Made by a program: the position numbers and the translations under genes. Below the pieces are notes generated by a model. The model had not been told where the DNA came from. It ran no database searches and was given only the letters and a program-made list of their open reading frames with translations. Below, piece after piece: positions 22,605-34,230 of a stretch of DNA of 64,000 nucleotides (position 1 is the first letter of the stretch; each line of letters begins with the position of its first letter). The DNA is from Alitta virens (Eukaryota > Annelida > Polychaeta > Phyllodocida > Nereididae), in assembly GCA_932294295.1 (NCBI GenBank), contig OW028576.1, positions 41,742,747 through 41,806,746 on the forward strand, read 5' to 3'.

Positions 22605-22919
22605 TGGCCTAACTGGCTTAAGCCAGCCACTTCTGTCTACTCCTAGCTTATAGTCAGCTTACACCTAACACCACTGAAAAAATATAAACCTTGGTAAATG
22701 TAAGAAATTTATCCAATATATTATAAGTATGTAAGTACAATAGCCATGCATCTTTTTAACAAAAAATGACACAAATGCGTAACTCAATTTTTGCACCAAA
22801 TGGTGCTGCATGCACTTTTAGATCTGGCTTTGAGTAGTCAGCTATAGACAAACAGTTCCATTTAGTGGCAGGTAGCGTCGTATAGCAGAAGTTGTCTAGC
22901 TTTGTCTAGGTTCTAACTG

Positions 22920-24539
22920 TTTGAGCTCGACTCCACCAGGATATTAAAACACCACCCTTCCAAAATATGATATTTTGAATCCTTGATTCTAAAAGTAAAC
23001 AGTGTTCAAGGGGGTCATATATTTTTGGAGGACGGTGTATTATTCTTCTTTTAGATGTAACAGAGAATTTGCCACAACAAAGTTTGAAGCTTTTCTTCAT
23101 ATTTATAGCCAAAACCTTGACGCTGCCAAGTATTATCCCTAAGATCAAAGAAAGTGCCCTTGGAAGAACCCTCCATTTCTCAAGGCTATGACCTTGACCT
23201 TGAACCGTTTATGGTAGATTTTCAACTGCCATGGTAACGATGATGCGTGGCTTATAACAGAGGACAAGCGCAGTCAGCAGTGTTGGGCCTCTGATATTCA
23301 GTTTATTTTTGGGCAATTTGCATGTTCAGCTATAAAAAAATAAATAAATAAATAAAAATGTCAGCGACTGGTCAAACCCAAGTTTGTAACTGATAATGAC
23401 ATCTCAGTTACATTTTCGACTGTATTCAATTGTGTTGCTTCTCTCTAACCAGCACGTATTGACGATAATAGAATATGACAAGAAGAAGACATACTGATAA
23501 CTAGAATGCAAAAAAGCATTACCCTCACTCAACACCTTCAAATCGGCCGTACACAAATGGCTGCTCAGCAGCAGATTAGAAATTTTTTTTTGATAAAAAC
23601 TACAACTTTGAATGTCTATTACAGATGGACAATATGGACAAAGGCAGCAAATCACGCATGCCCCACCCCCCCCCCCCCCCCGGACGTACACCCCGCCCCA
23701 CTAATCAAAATATTTCTTCATTGGATCAAAAGAGCAATGAACTAAAAGACACTTAAATTTTTTTTTCATATTTGGATATTTTCGATTTTGTTATTTCCGA
23801 TTTTTTCTTTGTAAACTTAAAGAGTCGTACAGAAGTGTTTACACTTTTAAACAACGACTTCAAATAAACCTTTACATACATACATAAACAAGTCATATAC
23901 TGACCCCCTTTAAATATTCTGACTAGTCAGCTTAACGGACACATTAGTCGGATGTTAACTTGTCATAAAGGTCATTTATCATGATGGTTAAATTTAGTCA
24001 TGTTATGCTAATTAACTGTTGATAAAATGCAGCTACATGGGGGGGGGGGGAGTGTACAGAAATTCAAGACACATTTAAGTAGCTGTGCTATTAGTAAAAA
24101 AAAGTGCAGAGCAGCTGTGCATGTTGAAGCAAAACGAGTTCAACAGATTCCTTGATAATTATAGATTCCTTCAAACCCACATCTTAGGGTTAGGGTTAAC
24201 CCCATATGTTTCTTGCTTGAACCAATCATCAGAGGGTCATCACAGGGGACCGAGGCTGAATGAAAGAGGTGGAAATGCCCCCCTGGGAATGACCCCTACC
24301 TGTAATGCTATCCTAAAGTACACTCAGGGATCAGCATTCATGGGGTCTCAGTTCACACACTGCATAGTTTTCTATCTGAGCTGTCCAATAAAAATGATAA
24401 CGCACAATAACACGGATGTCATCAGTCAGTGTCTCAATGCTACTGGTCATTCCATTGCCATTCACAGCTCTGCACCCCCCCCCCCCCACCTCGTTCATCG
24501 TAATTAAGACCATAGTTTACTTAAATCGCAATTCACAGC
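22920..24539. other. No gene supported
   Basis: Holds C-runs at about 23664-23681 and 24474-24487, a G-run at about 24040 and a short (AAAT)n at 23335. The frames here follow these runs. A two-copy ttaggg at 24186 is too short to be telomeric. Confidence 0.4.
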
Positions 24540-24716
24540 TTGGCAGGCAAATGTTTCCCACTTACCACACAGGGAGCTACTCCCCAGTTAGTGACAACTG
24601 ATTGTCTTTGAGGGAGCTCCCTCCACAGTAAATTCATATGTGAAAACCTATATAGATATTACTATAATTTTTTATGATCCTTTTCTGTAGAAATAAATCT
24701 ATCTTGAATCTTGAAA
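24540..24716 (+). mobile_element. Probable LINE 3-prime tail
   Basis: Contains agggagctactcc and gagggagctccctcc, a pair able to form hairpins, then AATAAATCTAT followed by two ttgaatc/cttgaa units at the end. This is the arrangement seen in CR1/L2-like 3-prime ends. No coding part is attached. Confidence 0.5.
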
Positions 24717-24721
24717 TTTCG

Positions 24722-24900
24722 AATACTTGTCTGAAGCTTAGCCAGTTTATATGTCCAGCTGCAAGAGACAGATGTAATGATGAGATGATAAAGCCCGGAG
24801 TCTACATCATACATCGTATTACACCCAATTGGTGGAGTCTTTCACTTGCCTTAGCATAGTCGCCGTGTACAAGGTACCTCCAATTGATCGACAATTTCCA
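24722..24900 (-). mobile_element. SINE2 fragment, minus strand
   Basis: Tail and body motifs run tctgaagcttagccag, cagatgtaatgatgagat, cccaattggtggagtc, cttgccttagcatag and ccaattgatcgaca. The head is missing. Confidence 0.7.
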
Positions 24901-25061
24901 TGACAAGCATCACATCTAGAATGGTGTACTGCCATTTAAGAGTAACTATATATCTTATTTTGCATTATTTTGCAATGTTAGAAATATCTAAAAACTTCAA
25001 CGCGAATATTGGACAGTGACATGGTATAAATTATATAAGAAGACAACGAAACCCTACAGCT

Positions 25062-25176
25062 CAGATAGCATTCCAAATCGGCCCAGCATCGTTTCAATAT
25101 AGGCCACTTTCGTTACAACATCGTTTTAACATCGCCAACATCATGCCGACATTGAAACGATTTGGAATGCTATCTG
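25062..25176. mobile_element. Foldback mini-element, 115 bp
   Basis: A perfect 19-base terminal inverted repeat opens with CAGATAGCATTCCAAATCG. The interior resembles 9650-9756. No target duplication of obvious length is seen. Confidence 0.85.
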
Positions 25177-25419
25177 CGAGGAGGATTTCCAGGACAAGCG
25201 TCAGATCTAGGGTGGTGTACTGACATTCAAGAGCAACTGTATATGTCTTACTTGTTTCTGCATCATTTTATGTCTATATTAGACATATCTGGAACCTTCC
25301 ACACCTAAGCAAAGGATTGGAAAGGTAATTTACTGCATGATTACATGAATATGGGTTTCTATTATGTGGGCCAAGATATCGCCTCCAACCACAAAATTAC
25401 ACAAGGTTCTAGTAGATGA

Positions 25420-25629
25420 AAGTTCTGTTAGGAGGTGGGTGATTAGGGCTTTATGTCCTGTATTTCTGCACCAGTTGGGCTAATTTGGACAGGCAGGGAC
25501 CATGGCAATTAGATGAAAGATGAAACAGCCATCAAACTTAGGCTCGACTGGGAATTGAACCCGGGACCCAGCGGTTGGAAGCCCAGAGCGCTACCTCTGA
25601 GCTAGGCCTCCGCCTAAGTTCTGATAGGA
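25420..25629 (-). mobile_element. SINE1 copy with near-perfect duplication
   Basis: AAGTTCTGTTAGGA at 25420-25433 and AAGTTCTGATAGGA at 25616-25629 differ at one base. The minus-strand SINE1 between them has a full head with GGGTTCAATTCCC. Confidence 0.92.
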
Positions 25630-26009
25630 AAGATGAATTCTGAATAATGAACTCTTGATTGGAAAAATGTATTCATAATTCATATTTGCAGTTGTTATTT
25701 TTTGTGTTGAAATTTCTTTTTTTCAAATATGCTTTTCTTAAATTAAGAATGCACAATGAAGTGACCATCGCATTTGAGAATATCAATTATTTTCAATTGT
25801 TATCAGCAAGGAGCAGTAATGAAATTAATTAAATCAATTAATCTCAATGGAAGGGAGAACAGTGAGAGAATTGAAATTAACCATTGTCAATGCTGAGGCA
25901 TGACAAGGTTTTGATAACAGATTACATGCCATTCAATGACAATGTTTGATTTATTTATTTTGATAATAACATGTTAGCTTAAAATCAGGCAGCTATCACA
26001 TCTGATCTA
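25630..26009. other. No feature seen
   Basis: AT-rich, no supported frame. Confidence 0.3.
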
Positions 26010-26157
26010 CACTGGGCCAATGTTGGGCTCAAGTGACATCGCTAACTACTGGGGTAAACCTAGCATTCCTGTACTATAATGCTTCAGTATGCCTGTCTAG
26101 CTGTCCCTTACCCAGCTCTCCATACATCTACATATAGCTTTCCCTACACCAGCAACA
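26010..26157 (+). repeat. Repeat D copy beside the 32-bp array
   Basis: Shares gtatgcctgtctagctgtccc and ttacccagctctcc with 12380-12410 and, reversed, 38055-38085. Its last part (catatagctttccctacacc) already resembles the array unit downstream, from which the SINE1 at 26158 separates it. Confidence 0.5.
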
Positions 26158-26322
26158 GTGGGGGCCTAGCTCAGTGTTAGCGCACTGGGCTTCCAACACT
26201 GTGGGGTCCTGGGTTCAATTCCTGGTCAAGTCTGTTTCATCCATCATCTCATTGCCACATGTGGTCCCTGCCTGTCCTAATTAGTCCATCAGGTGCAGAA
26301 ATAAAGGAAGTAAAGGCCTATT
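26158..26322 (+). mobile_element. SINE1 copy at the edge of the array
   Basis: Plus-strand copy beginning GTGGGGGCCTAGCTCAGTG, with a B-box-like GGGTTCAATTCC. It appears to have landed in the edge of the minisatellite, since array-like sequence occurs on both sides. Confidence 0.85.
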
Positions 26323-26332
26323 CCTAGCTCAG

Positions 26333-27710
26333 TCTTCACCTATAGCTCTCCCTACACCTTGCTGTCTTCACCTATAGCTCTCCCTACACCTTGCTGTCTT
26401 CACCTATAGCTCTCTCTACACCTTGCTGTCTTCACCTATAGCTCTCCATACACATTGCTGTCTTCACCTGTAGCTCTCCCTACACCTTGCTGTCTTCACC
26501 TATAGCTCTCCCTACACCTTGCTGTCTTCACCTATAGCTCTCCCTACACCTTGCTGTCTTCACCTGTAGCTCTCCCTACACCTTGCTGTCTTCACCTGTA
26601 GCTCTCCCTACACCTTGCTGTCTTCACCTATAGCTCTCCCTACACCTTGCTGTCTTCACCTATAGCTCTCCCTATACCTTGCTGTCTTCACCTATAGCTC
26701 TCTCAACAACTTGCTGTCTTCATCTATAGCTCTCTCTACACCTTGCTGTCTTCGACTATAGCTCTCCCTTCACCTTGCTGTCTTCACCTGTAGCTCTCCC
26801 TACACCTTGCTGTCTTCACCTATAGCTCTCCATACACCTTGCTGTCTTCACCTATAGCTCTCCCTACACCTTGCTGTCTTCACCTATAGCTCTCCCTATA
26901 CCTTGCTGTCTTCACCTATAGCTCTCTCAACAACTTGCTGTCTTCACCTATAGCTCTCCCTTCACCTTGCTGTCTTCACCTGTAGCTCTCCCTACACCTT
27001 GCTGTCTTCACCTGTAGCTCTCCATACACCTTGCTGTCTTCACCTATAGCTCTCCCTACACCTTGCTGTCTTCACCTATAGCTCTCCCTACACCTTGCTG
27101 TCTTCACCTATAGCTCTCCCTACACCTTGCTGTCTTCACCTATAGCTCTCCCTACACCTTGCTGTCTTCACCTATAGCTCTCCCTACACCTTGCTGTCTT
27201 CACCTATAGCTCTCCCTACACCTTGCTGTCTTCACCTATAGCTCTCCCTACACCTTGCTGTCTTCACCTATAGCTCTCCCTATACCTTGCTGTCTTCACC
27301 TATAGCTCTCCCTACACCTTGCTGTCTTCACCTATAGCTCTCCCTACACCTTGCTGTCTTCACCTATAGCTCTCCCTTCACCTTGCTGTCTTCACCTGTA
27401 GCTCTCCCTACACCTTGCTGTCTTCACCTGTAGCTCTCCCTACACCTTGCTGTCTTCACCTATGGCTCTCTCAACACCTTGCTGTCTTCACCTATAGCTC
27501 TCCCTGCACCTTGCTGTCTTCACCTATAGCTCTCCCTACACCTTGCTGTCTTCACCTGTAGCTCTCCCTACACCTTGCTGTCTTCACATATAGCCTATAG
27601 CTCTCCCTACACCTTGCTGTCTTCACCTGTAGCTCTCCCTACACCTTGCTGTCTTCACCTGTAGCTCTCCCTACACCTTGCTGTCTTCACCTGTAGCTCT
27701 CCCTACACCT
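26333..27710 (+). repeat. 32-bp minisatellite, about 43 units
   Basis: The core unit reads CTATAGCTCTCCCTACACCT followed by TGCTGTCTTCAC. Variation is concentrated at a few positions (ctatag/ctgtag, cctaca/ccttca/cctata). One unit at about 27590 has an extra tagccta. No long frame survives because the period is not a multiple of three. Confidence 0.95.
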
Positions 27711-27814
27711 AATGCTGAATCACTATAGCTGTCAACCTAGTCATGTCATAGAATATGATATCACATACCACGCTCACTAGCTATATGGGTAACATTGGTC
27801 TTATAGGTCACTTT

Positions 27815-28040
27815 CCTCCTATAGATCCATCTTTTTTGCCCAGCTACCTAGTTAGGTATCAATCGGTATCAGTCTCCGGTGGCAACCCATCTAGTTATCT
27901 CAAATGAAAGGCATCCTGATCACCAACCATTAGGGTGAATGTGGGTCTTAGTGGTGGCTGTAGTTGGTGAATCCCCTGTGGCTCTGTGACAGCCGTGGCT
28001 TTAGGACGTCCAGTGTGATGGCATGCAAACATTGGTAACT
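27815..28040 (+). repeat. Dispersed repeat E, copy 2
   Basis: Collinear with 13030-13230; see that entry. Confidence 0.7.
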
Positions 28041-28275
28041 ATGTAGGTCCCTGGCAACGGTGAGGGGTCAACATTCTCTTCTTCACTTTAGTCATATTTA
28101 TTTCCAAACCAAGACCCTTTGTGCAATTAAACTTCATTTACTTTTAAGAGGACTTTACAAAGAGAAGCTATAAAATGTTCAGATAGTTAATTACTAAAGA
28201 ATAACCTACAACTCCATAATTTTTCTAGCAAGGTTTTACAAGTTAAGAGTTGTTGTTTCATCCAATTTGGATCTA

Positions 28276-28323
28276 ACTGTCTATCTGTCTATCTGTCTGT
28301 CTAACTATCTATCTATCTATATG

Positions 28324-28368
<45 letters not shown>

Positions 28369-28451
28369 ATGTCTATCTATTTCTCTATCTGTCTATCTAT
28401 CTCTCTATCTGTCTATCTGTCTGTCTATCTCTCTCTCTCCCTATATCTCTC

Positions 28452-28504
<53 letters not shown>

Positions 28505-28592
28505 TTATCTATCTATCTATCTGTCCATCTATCTGTCTATCTGTCTATCTATCTATCTATGTATCTATCCATCTATCTATCTATCTATCTAT
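28276..28592. repeat. TCTA/TCTG microsatellite with TC core
   Basis: Long tctatctatctg-type tetranucleotide runs flank a pure TC stretch at about 28456-28498. It produces an artefactual 117-codon frame. Confidence 0.95.
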
Positions 28593-28902
28593 CAAATTGG
28601 ATAAATTTAGCCGCAGGTAACAACATGGCATATCAATATAGCTTCTGACTGAATGGCAAATTAAAAAAAGCAACTGTGTATGTCGAATAAGCTGGCCATT
28701 CCCACTGCGATGATGCTATGCATATATGTGGGTGTATCTGACAGTGGATAATGAAATGTCAAATTCTGCTTTACTTTTGCATTGTCAAATGTGAAAGCCT
28801 TTACAATCAAGCGGGTTGATTTCAGAAAGGAAATTAACCTTCAAGGTAACACACACGATTCTAAAATGTCAACGATTCTCCACATGTCAATGAAGCTACA
28901 AT

Positions 28903-29188
28903 CAGGTCCGTAGCCAGGCTGAGGCAGAGGAGGCGGTCGCCTCTTCTGATTTTGGGACAAATTAACCTATTTTTTGGCAAAATTGGCAATAAATTTGTGT
29001 TTGATGGATTTGTTTGTTAATATAACATTTGTGACTTGCCTTTGTACATAAACTAAAGGAAAACTATTGAGTGTACATCTCTCGCTTGAAATTAGTTTGG
29101 AAGTTATAAGCCTATTGAACTTGTGGAAGTGAAGGCCATGAAAGTAGGATTTCGCCTCCTCTATTTTAGAAGTCTGGCTACGGCTCTG
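28903..29188. mobile_element. Non-autonomous DNA element, second copy
   Basis: Opens CAGGTCCGTAGCCAGGCT and closes AGTCTGGCTACGGCTCTG. gaggcggtcgcctc and cgcctcctc lie inside the two ends. It is longer than the 1181 copy because it keeps the extra left part and a tattgaacttgtggaag insert. The six bases TACAAT occur on both outer edges (28897-28902, 29189-29194). Confidence 0.75.
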
Positions 29189-29429
29189 TACAATGCTACA
29201 TGAAAAGTCAAACCAATTCTTATTATGCTTTGATACGATGTAAATTATGTAATGCAATAGACTCAATATGATTTTCGACAGAAACAATCAGCAGTTTGAC
29301 ATTAATTAAACTCTTAATTCCAAAGACATTATCAAAATTTAATGACTTTACAATTGTAAGAATTGGTGACATCGCCATGATTCAAGTCAATGTCATATTT
29401 TCAGCAAAAAAGAAATTGCCAGACTAAAA

Positions 29430-29655
29430 TACAGTAGACAGCGATAGCAACCTATTCCTGGCTGTAGCTATAACTGGCCAAATCCAGCTGCTTCTGTCTA
29501 CTTCTAGTTTTTGGTCAGCTTACACCTACCAACAATGAAAAAATAAACCTCGGTAAATTTAGGAGATTTATCTGATATATCATAAATATGTGTGTTCAAT
29601 AGACATGCATCTTTTCAACAAGAAATTACAAATATGCGTGACTCTCAACTTATGC
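29430..29655 (+). mobile_element. MITE-A fragment
   Basis: Matches the left half of MITE-A (cctattcctggctgtagct, gctgcttctgtctact, cagcttacacctacca) up to about atgcaac, where the 21-bp array begins. The right half is not seen downstream. Confidence 0.7.
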
Positions 29656-30080
29656 AACACCCCAGAGTAAGTGTAGTTCAATCTAGAACAAGTACAGAAC
29701 ACTCAAGAACGAATTCAGTTCACTTAAGAACAAGTAAATTTCAACCAAGAATATGCACAGTTACCCTAGAACAAGTGCAAGTCAGCCGAGAACACATACA
29801 TTTCAATCAAAAACATGATAAGTTCACTGAAGAATGAGTACAGTTCATCAAAGAACATGTACAGATTAATCATAAACAAATACATTTAAACCATCACATA
29901 AAGTTCACCTCAGACCAAGTACAGTTCAATCAAGGTCAAAAACAGTTCAGCTGAGAGCAAGTACAGTTTAACCAAGAACAAATACAGTTCACCCCAGAAT
30001 AAGTCCAGTGCAAACTTAAACAAGTGTAGTTCACTCAAGAAAAAGTACAATTCAGCCACAGACAAGTACAGTTCATTCAC
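29656..30080 (+). repeat. Decayed 21-bp tandem array
   Basis: About 20 units near a consensus of AGAACAAGTACAGTTCACTCA, each with several substitutions and small indels. The 81-codon frame at 29592-29837 is read through these units and is not a gene. Confidence 0.75.
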
Positions 30081-30099
30081 TTGATGCAAGACCCTCGAT

Positions 30100-30400
30100 C
30101 ACACCTTTCCGCAGGAGAGGGTCTTGGAGAATTCGGGGGAGCAAGAATCCTAGTGGGGGAGCAAGGAATTTAACAGCGTAGATCAGTTGATTTTTCACCA
30201 TAAGAATACAAAGCTACGAGTCCTTGTACTTAAGATGCAATGTCGTATCGGACAAATTTTAACGAACTACTTTGTTCACCGCTAAGTTAAATTCAACGTG
30301 CGTAGTGATTGATCTACTTCCACGGCCTATCTCGCAACGCTTTAATATCTTCTAGACCCTCGTCTACGATGTGGCCTGAGGGTCAAGGCCTAGACTGGTT
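30100..30400 (+). repeat. Dispersed repeat pair with 10535-10855
   Basis: See the 10535 copy. Here gagggtctt near 30117 and gaccctcgtc at 30355 suggest inverted ends, so it may be a diverged MITE. Confidence 0.55.
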
Positions 30401-31194
30401 CATCCAAATTTGCATACGAAGAGGTCAACATATAAAGAAGCTGAAGTCACTGGTGTACTCAAATGTGCAGCTCCAGAAGACAAGATGTTCTATATTTAGA
30501 AAATCTTAAAACACTTTCAGCCAATCAGGGGTTTTAACATTAAGCCTGATGAGGAAACCCAAGGGGAATCCTGTTATCACCCAATCAGAGTTGACGCGTG
30601 CACACTTCATTATGCATTATATAGTCTTAAAAAGGACATTGTGGGGAAAAATATACACAGGCAAGAAACTTCGCCATTAAGATTGCCTGTGATGCCGAAG
30701 ATGCTGTATACTCTTATTGTTTATCAAATAAATCCACTCTTCCCAATATGTATTAAATGTAATGTGGAAGAAAAATGTAATCAAAGGAAAATTTTTGAAA
30801 ATGTAGAAGATTATGATAAGTAATTTTGATTTGTGGGCCTATTAATTTTTGCATGAGAAACAATTTGTGTTATACAACAATACAAGCCAAATCCCAACCC
30901 CGAAGGATCCTTACTGAACAGGTTAACGACAGGACATGACAGAGGAAATTCTTCGGAAATTCTTTGGAAATTCTTCGGAAATTGTCATCTTGGTCTGCTT
31001 TGTATAGATGTTTGTGTGAGACAAAAATAAATAAATGCATGTGAGCACAAAATTTGTTGTTGGATCAATGATCCTAATTCAAACATGGCAAAAACTACAT
31101 ATCCAAAAATTTAGCACCCTGCTCAGCTACGAACTCACACCAGCGCCATCACTGAGGTATTACAGCCTATTATCAAATATCCATTAAAATCTGC
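30401..31194. other. No gene supported
   Basis: A short run of four ggaaattctt-like units lies at 30947-30985. Otherwise AT-rich and featureless. Confidence 0.35.
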
Positions 31195-31266
31195 TATGGA
31201 GGAGGTTCAAACCTGCTACCTCCAAATTAACAGGCAAACGCCTTAACCACTGAACCGCAACATCCA
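31195..31266 (-). mobile_element. tRNA-like SINE head
   Basis: On the minus strand it reads gcggttcagtggttaaggcg, then tttgcctgttaat, then gcaggtttgaacctcc. The loop CTGTTAA would carry an Asn-type GTT anticodon, but the arms do not form a convincing cloverleaf. It resembles the head at 32520-32590, so it is probably a SINE3-type head. Confidence 0.5.
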
Positions 31267-31677
31267 GGTGATTAAACTATCGAATCAATGTGTTAAAACA
31301 CAGAGGAATAATTTCTTAGTTCATCTGTAAACTTGTGATTTATGACATTTCAAAATGGGTGTGCCAACTAGCAAAACAGAATTCACTAAATTCCCATGGC
31401 ATAATACCGTTGACAAATGATAGTACCAATACTTTTGCTTTAGACATATGTAGGGCACCGTACAAGAAATATATAGTCTCCCTGACCCTCTGCACTGCAT
31501 CATGTGTGAAAAATCGATGGAATACCACCCTCACATATATCTTAATCTTTCAGATCCATTTTTCATGACATTGATAAAATGTACTGTATATTAATGTGTG
31601 AAGGACATGCATAGCTTTGATATATCGGGTTTTGTGTGTTGTATGGAAATATGTGAGGTTGTTAGCCATCTATAGGA

Positions 31678-31768
31678 GGTGAGGGTGAGGTGAGAGTGAG
31701 GGTGAGGTGAGAGTGAGGTGAGAGTGAGGTGAGGGTGGGGTGCGGTGAGGTGAGGTGAGAGTGAAGTG
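31678..31768 (+). repeat. GTGAGG/GTGAGA tandem repeat
   Basis: About 90 bp of gtgagggtgaggtgagagtg units. Confidence 0.9.
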
Positions 31769-32384
31769 CCTTCAGCAAAGTTGTGGGCTTTTATAATGAT
31801 GTCCTCAACTGGATTTGAAATATTCTAATGAAGAGGGTTGGTAAACAATGGCACTAAAAACGACCAAATGGCACTGCCACCAATGCAGAAAAGCACAATT
31901 AAATGAAATCATCATTTATTGTAACAAAAATTACCTCACTGACGACATTACCAAACAATTCTTATCTGCTTTGGTGCCAGTGACCTCTGGTGATACTTTT
32001 GCTGCCCATTGGCAACATATCCAAACCATTAATATATTTACTTTGAATCTTTTTCAGGAAATTATCACCACGGCCCACAAATTCGCTGTTCCCACAATTT
32101 AGATGTCAGACGCTTTACTCCTGTGGAACAACATACACAATTTGCAAAACAATATTAATATTTTTTTTTTTTGGAGGAATGTTAATAAAACATAATATGT
32201 TGTTTACAGCCCGCCATGGTGGTGTCAGCGAATCACTTGCGTTCTAAGATTGATGCAGTTTCAGACATTTAAATGGAATTCCCTTTAAAGGAAAATCTCC
32301 CAGAGCATGGTACACTAAAACAGAAACTTGACAGAATTTACTACAACATCAAATGGAGGTTTTTCTTAATTCCCTGGGAAGTGT
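31769..32384. other. No gene supported
   Basis: An 84-codon frame (31848-32102) has no recognised domain. I cannot call it coding. Confidence 0.3.
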
Positions 32385-32590
32385 TCAGCCTTGAATACAG
32401 GGTAAAAGGCAAGGGCTCAAGAGCTCAAACAAGATACCACCACCGTGATTGCCTAATGCCAAGTACCCATTGCACATGGGTGGGGTGAGGCAATGGATGC
32501 AGAGGACCTGTCCAACTCCTCCATGCAATGGTGTGGGGTTCGAACCTGCTACCTCATGATTAGCAGGCGAACACCTTAACCACTTATAAA
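32385..32590 (-). mobile_element. SINE3 copy, minus strand
   Basis: On the minus strand: agtggttaaggtgttcgcct, gcaggttcgaacccc (B-box-like), gcatggaggagttggacagg, ccacccatgtgcaatgggt and acttggcattaggcaatca, the same order as at 18125. Confidence 0.75.
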
Positions 32591-33430
32591 TAGCACAAAC
32601 ATGTAACCCACAGGAAACAAACAAATGTATTCTGTTGGATCTTTCTATATTCTATTAATTTTGACACATACATTTAGTATGAACTACCATTCAAGCAACA
32701 ATCTGTCAACCTTAAAATAACAACCGTGGCAGGCTAAACATTAAAAATACATTCTCATGATCCAGAACAATTTGTCAACTCTGATATGGACAGCAATATA
32801 TTGATATTGAGATGGTATAGATGCCATATATCTTCATAGTACTTTGTAATTTTGCTTTATCCTTTGCAGAAAATGTAATTGAAAATCCGTCCTACACTTT
32901 ATAGTGAAGTGATATGAACATGATTGCCACTGACTTTGATATGACAGTTTCATTTTCCTGGCGTCTCCTGGTGTCTATAAACACAATCACTTTTGACATT
33001 GATGTCTCCAATATCAATAAAATGTTATTTGCAAATGATGAGAAATACAAAAGCTCACACAAAAGAAATATGGAAAATATTGGTGGCTTTTTATGGAGAG
33101 GAGAAAATTACTTTAAAAAAGGCTGTGATATTGTCGTTTAGTTTTACTCTAAATGGTCATTTTGGTATGACAGCTTTAATTAGAATTGCCAGGAGCAATA
33201 ATCAACATTAATTGGAATGCTTAACACTGTCAGAAAATAATCAATGGTATCAATAATCAAAAGTATCATAAAGTTCCTAATTTCTGATTTCGAACGCAGG
33301 TATTTGTTATAATAAGTTTATTTTCTCAGCTGATTCTGACTTACTGTTTTTACCATTTAATCATAACCCAATATTAAACTATTAACAACCAACTAATAGA
33401 TAATATATAACTAAATCCATTTTTTTGTCG
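32591..33430. other. No gene supported
   Basis: AT-rich; frames at 32914-33211 overlap in two phases and show no domain. Confidence 0.3.
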
Positions 33431-34150
33431 ACCTAGCTCTCTAATGTAAAGTACATTTTCAAAACTGGGTGCTTTTGTATATCCGATCATAACCCGGTTA
33501 TCGAAATATTACACAAGAATAACATTTTGCAGAAGAAAATCAAATTTGTTGCTATAGTTACCCTCAACTGTCGAATGCATATTCAAACTCAGTGCAACTT
33601 TAATCAGATTCAATTACACTCAAATTAACAGCAGACAATAACCCGAAATTCACCGTGATTAATGGCAGGCAGAACATAATTAGATTCAATTACTATTTGT
33701 AATGAAATTTAAATTATCATACTTGGATTTTGATTATCACCAATATATCCCAGCTGCTCTCTACTGTTGGATGTGTATCCAAAACTCAGTGCGTTTTCAA
33801 TCTTACTCAGTTTGGCCTATTACTCTTCAATTAACAGCAAATAAATCATGAGATAACTAAATGCACACTCATTATACTTCCGACAAGGAGCTTAATATTT
33901 TTGTTCTTTTCATTCTTAAAGCTATCTTTGACTGTTGAATGTACAAGCAAAAGTTGCTTTTTTAACCATAACCAGATTGAGCCTACTACCAGTAAATTAT
34001 ACAACATCGAAAAAATGAATTACTGCAGTCGGATATATAAAGCCACTTACATTTTGTTTTCCAAGCTACCCTCTACAGTTGAATGTGTATCCAAACCTCA
34101 GCTGTTTTGCTTCTCCCTGCTCAGACAATTCTAGCAAGCCAGGCTCAAAA
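33431..34150 (+). repeat. Decayed tandem units, type A
   Basis: Five related segments start near 33431, 33555, 33751, 33919 and 34062. Each has a ctctactgttgaatgtgtat-like start followed by ccaaa-ctcagtgc and a cagattgag-ctatta part. Spacing varies from about 120 to 200 bp. A further unit may lie near 35277. Strong divergence suggests an old satellite. Confidence 0.6.
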
Positions 34151-34230
34151 CGCTCAACCACATTGACAGATGGGCGTGGCCTGTGGAAGGCTGACTGCCT
34201 TGCTGGCCTGGGATTTCAGTCCCCCTGCAT

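Larger units (their letters stand above)
19265..22919 (+). mobile_element. MITE-A copy split by two later insertions
   Basis: The left piece (19265-19300, cggttagttcataaaatatg) and right piece (from about 22380, with the main body at 22612-22919 ending CTAACTG) together match the 6115-6516 copy. TA precedes the left end. The hAT element sits between 19301 and 22379 and the foldback element at 22396-22604 in the remaining copy. The right end has lost the last part before the terminus found in the complete copy. Confidence 0.8.

Noticed and set aside
24186..24200. Telomere-like ttagggttaggg
   Set aside because: Only two units, no longer tract; chance occurrence.
26333..27710. CRISPR-like array
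   Set aside because: Units are directly adjacent with no unique spacers and the host is eukaryotic; it is a minisatellite.
28267..28620. 117-codon frame
   Set aside because: Translation of a TCTA/TC microsatellite (YLSI repeats).
29592..29837. 81-codon frame
   Set aside because: Read through the decayed 21-bp array; the same phase is not kept along the array.
31195..31266. Possible tRNA-Asn gene
   Set aside because: CTGTTAA loop is present but stems fail, and the segment resembles the SINE3 head at 32520-32590.
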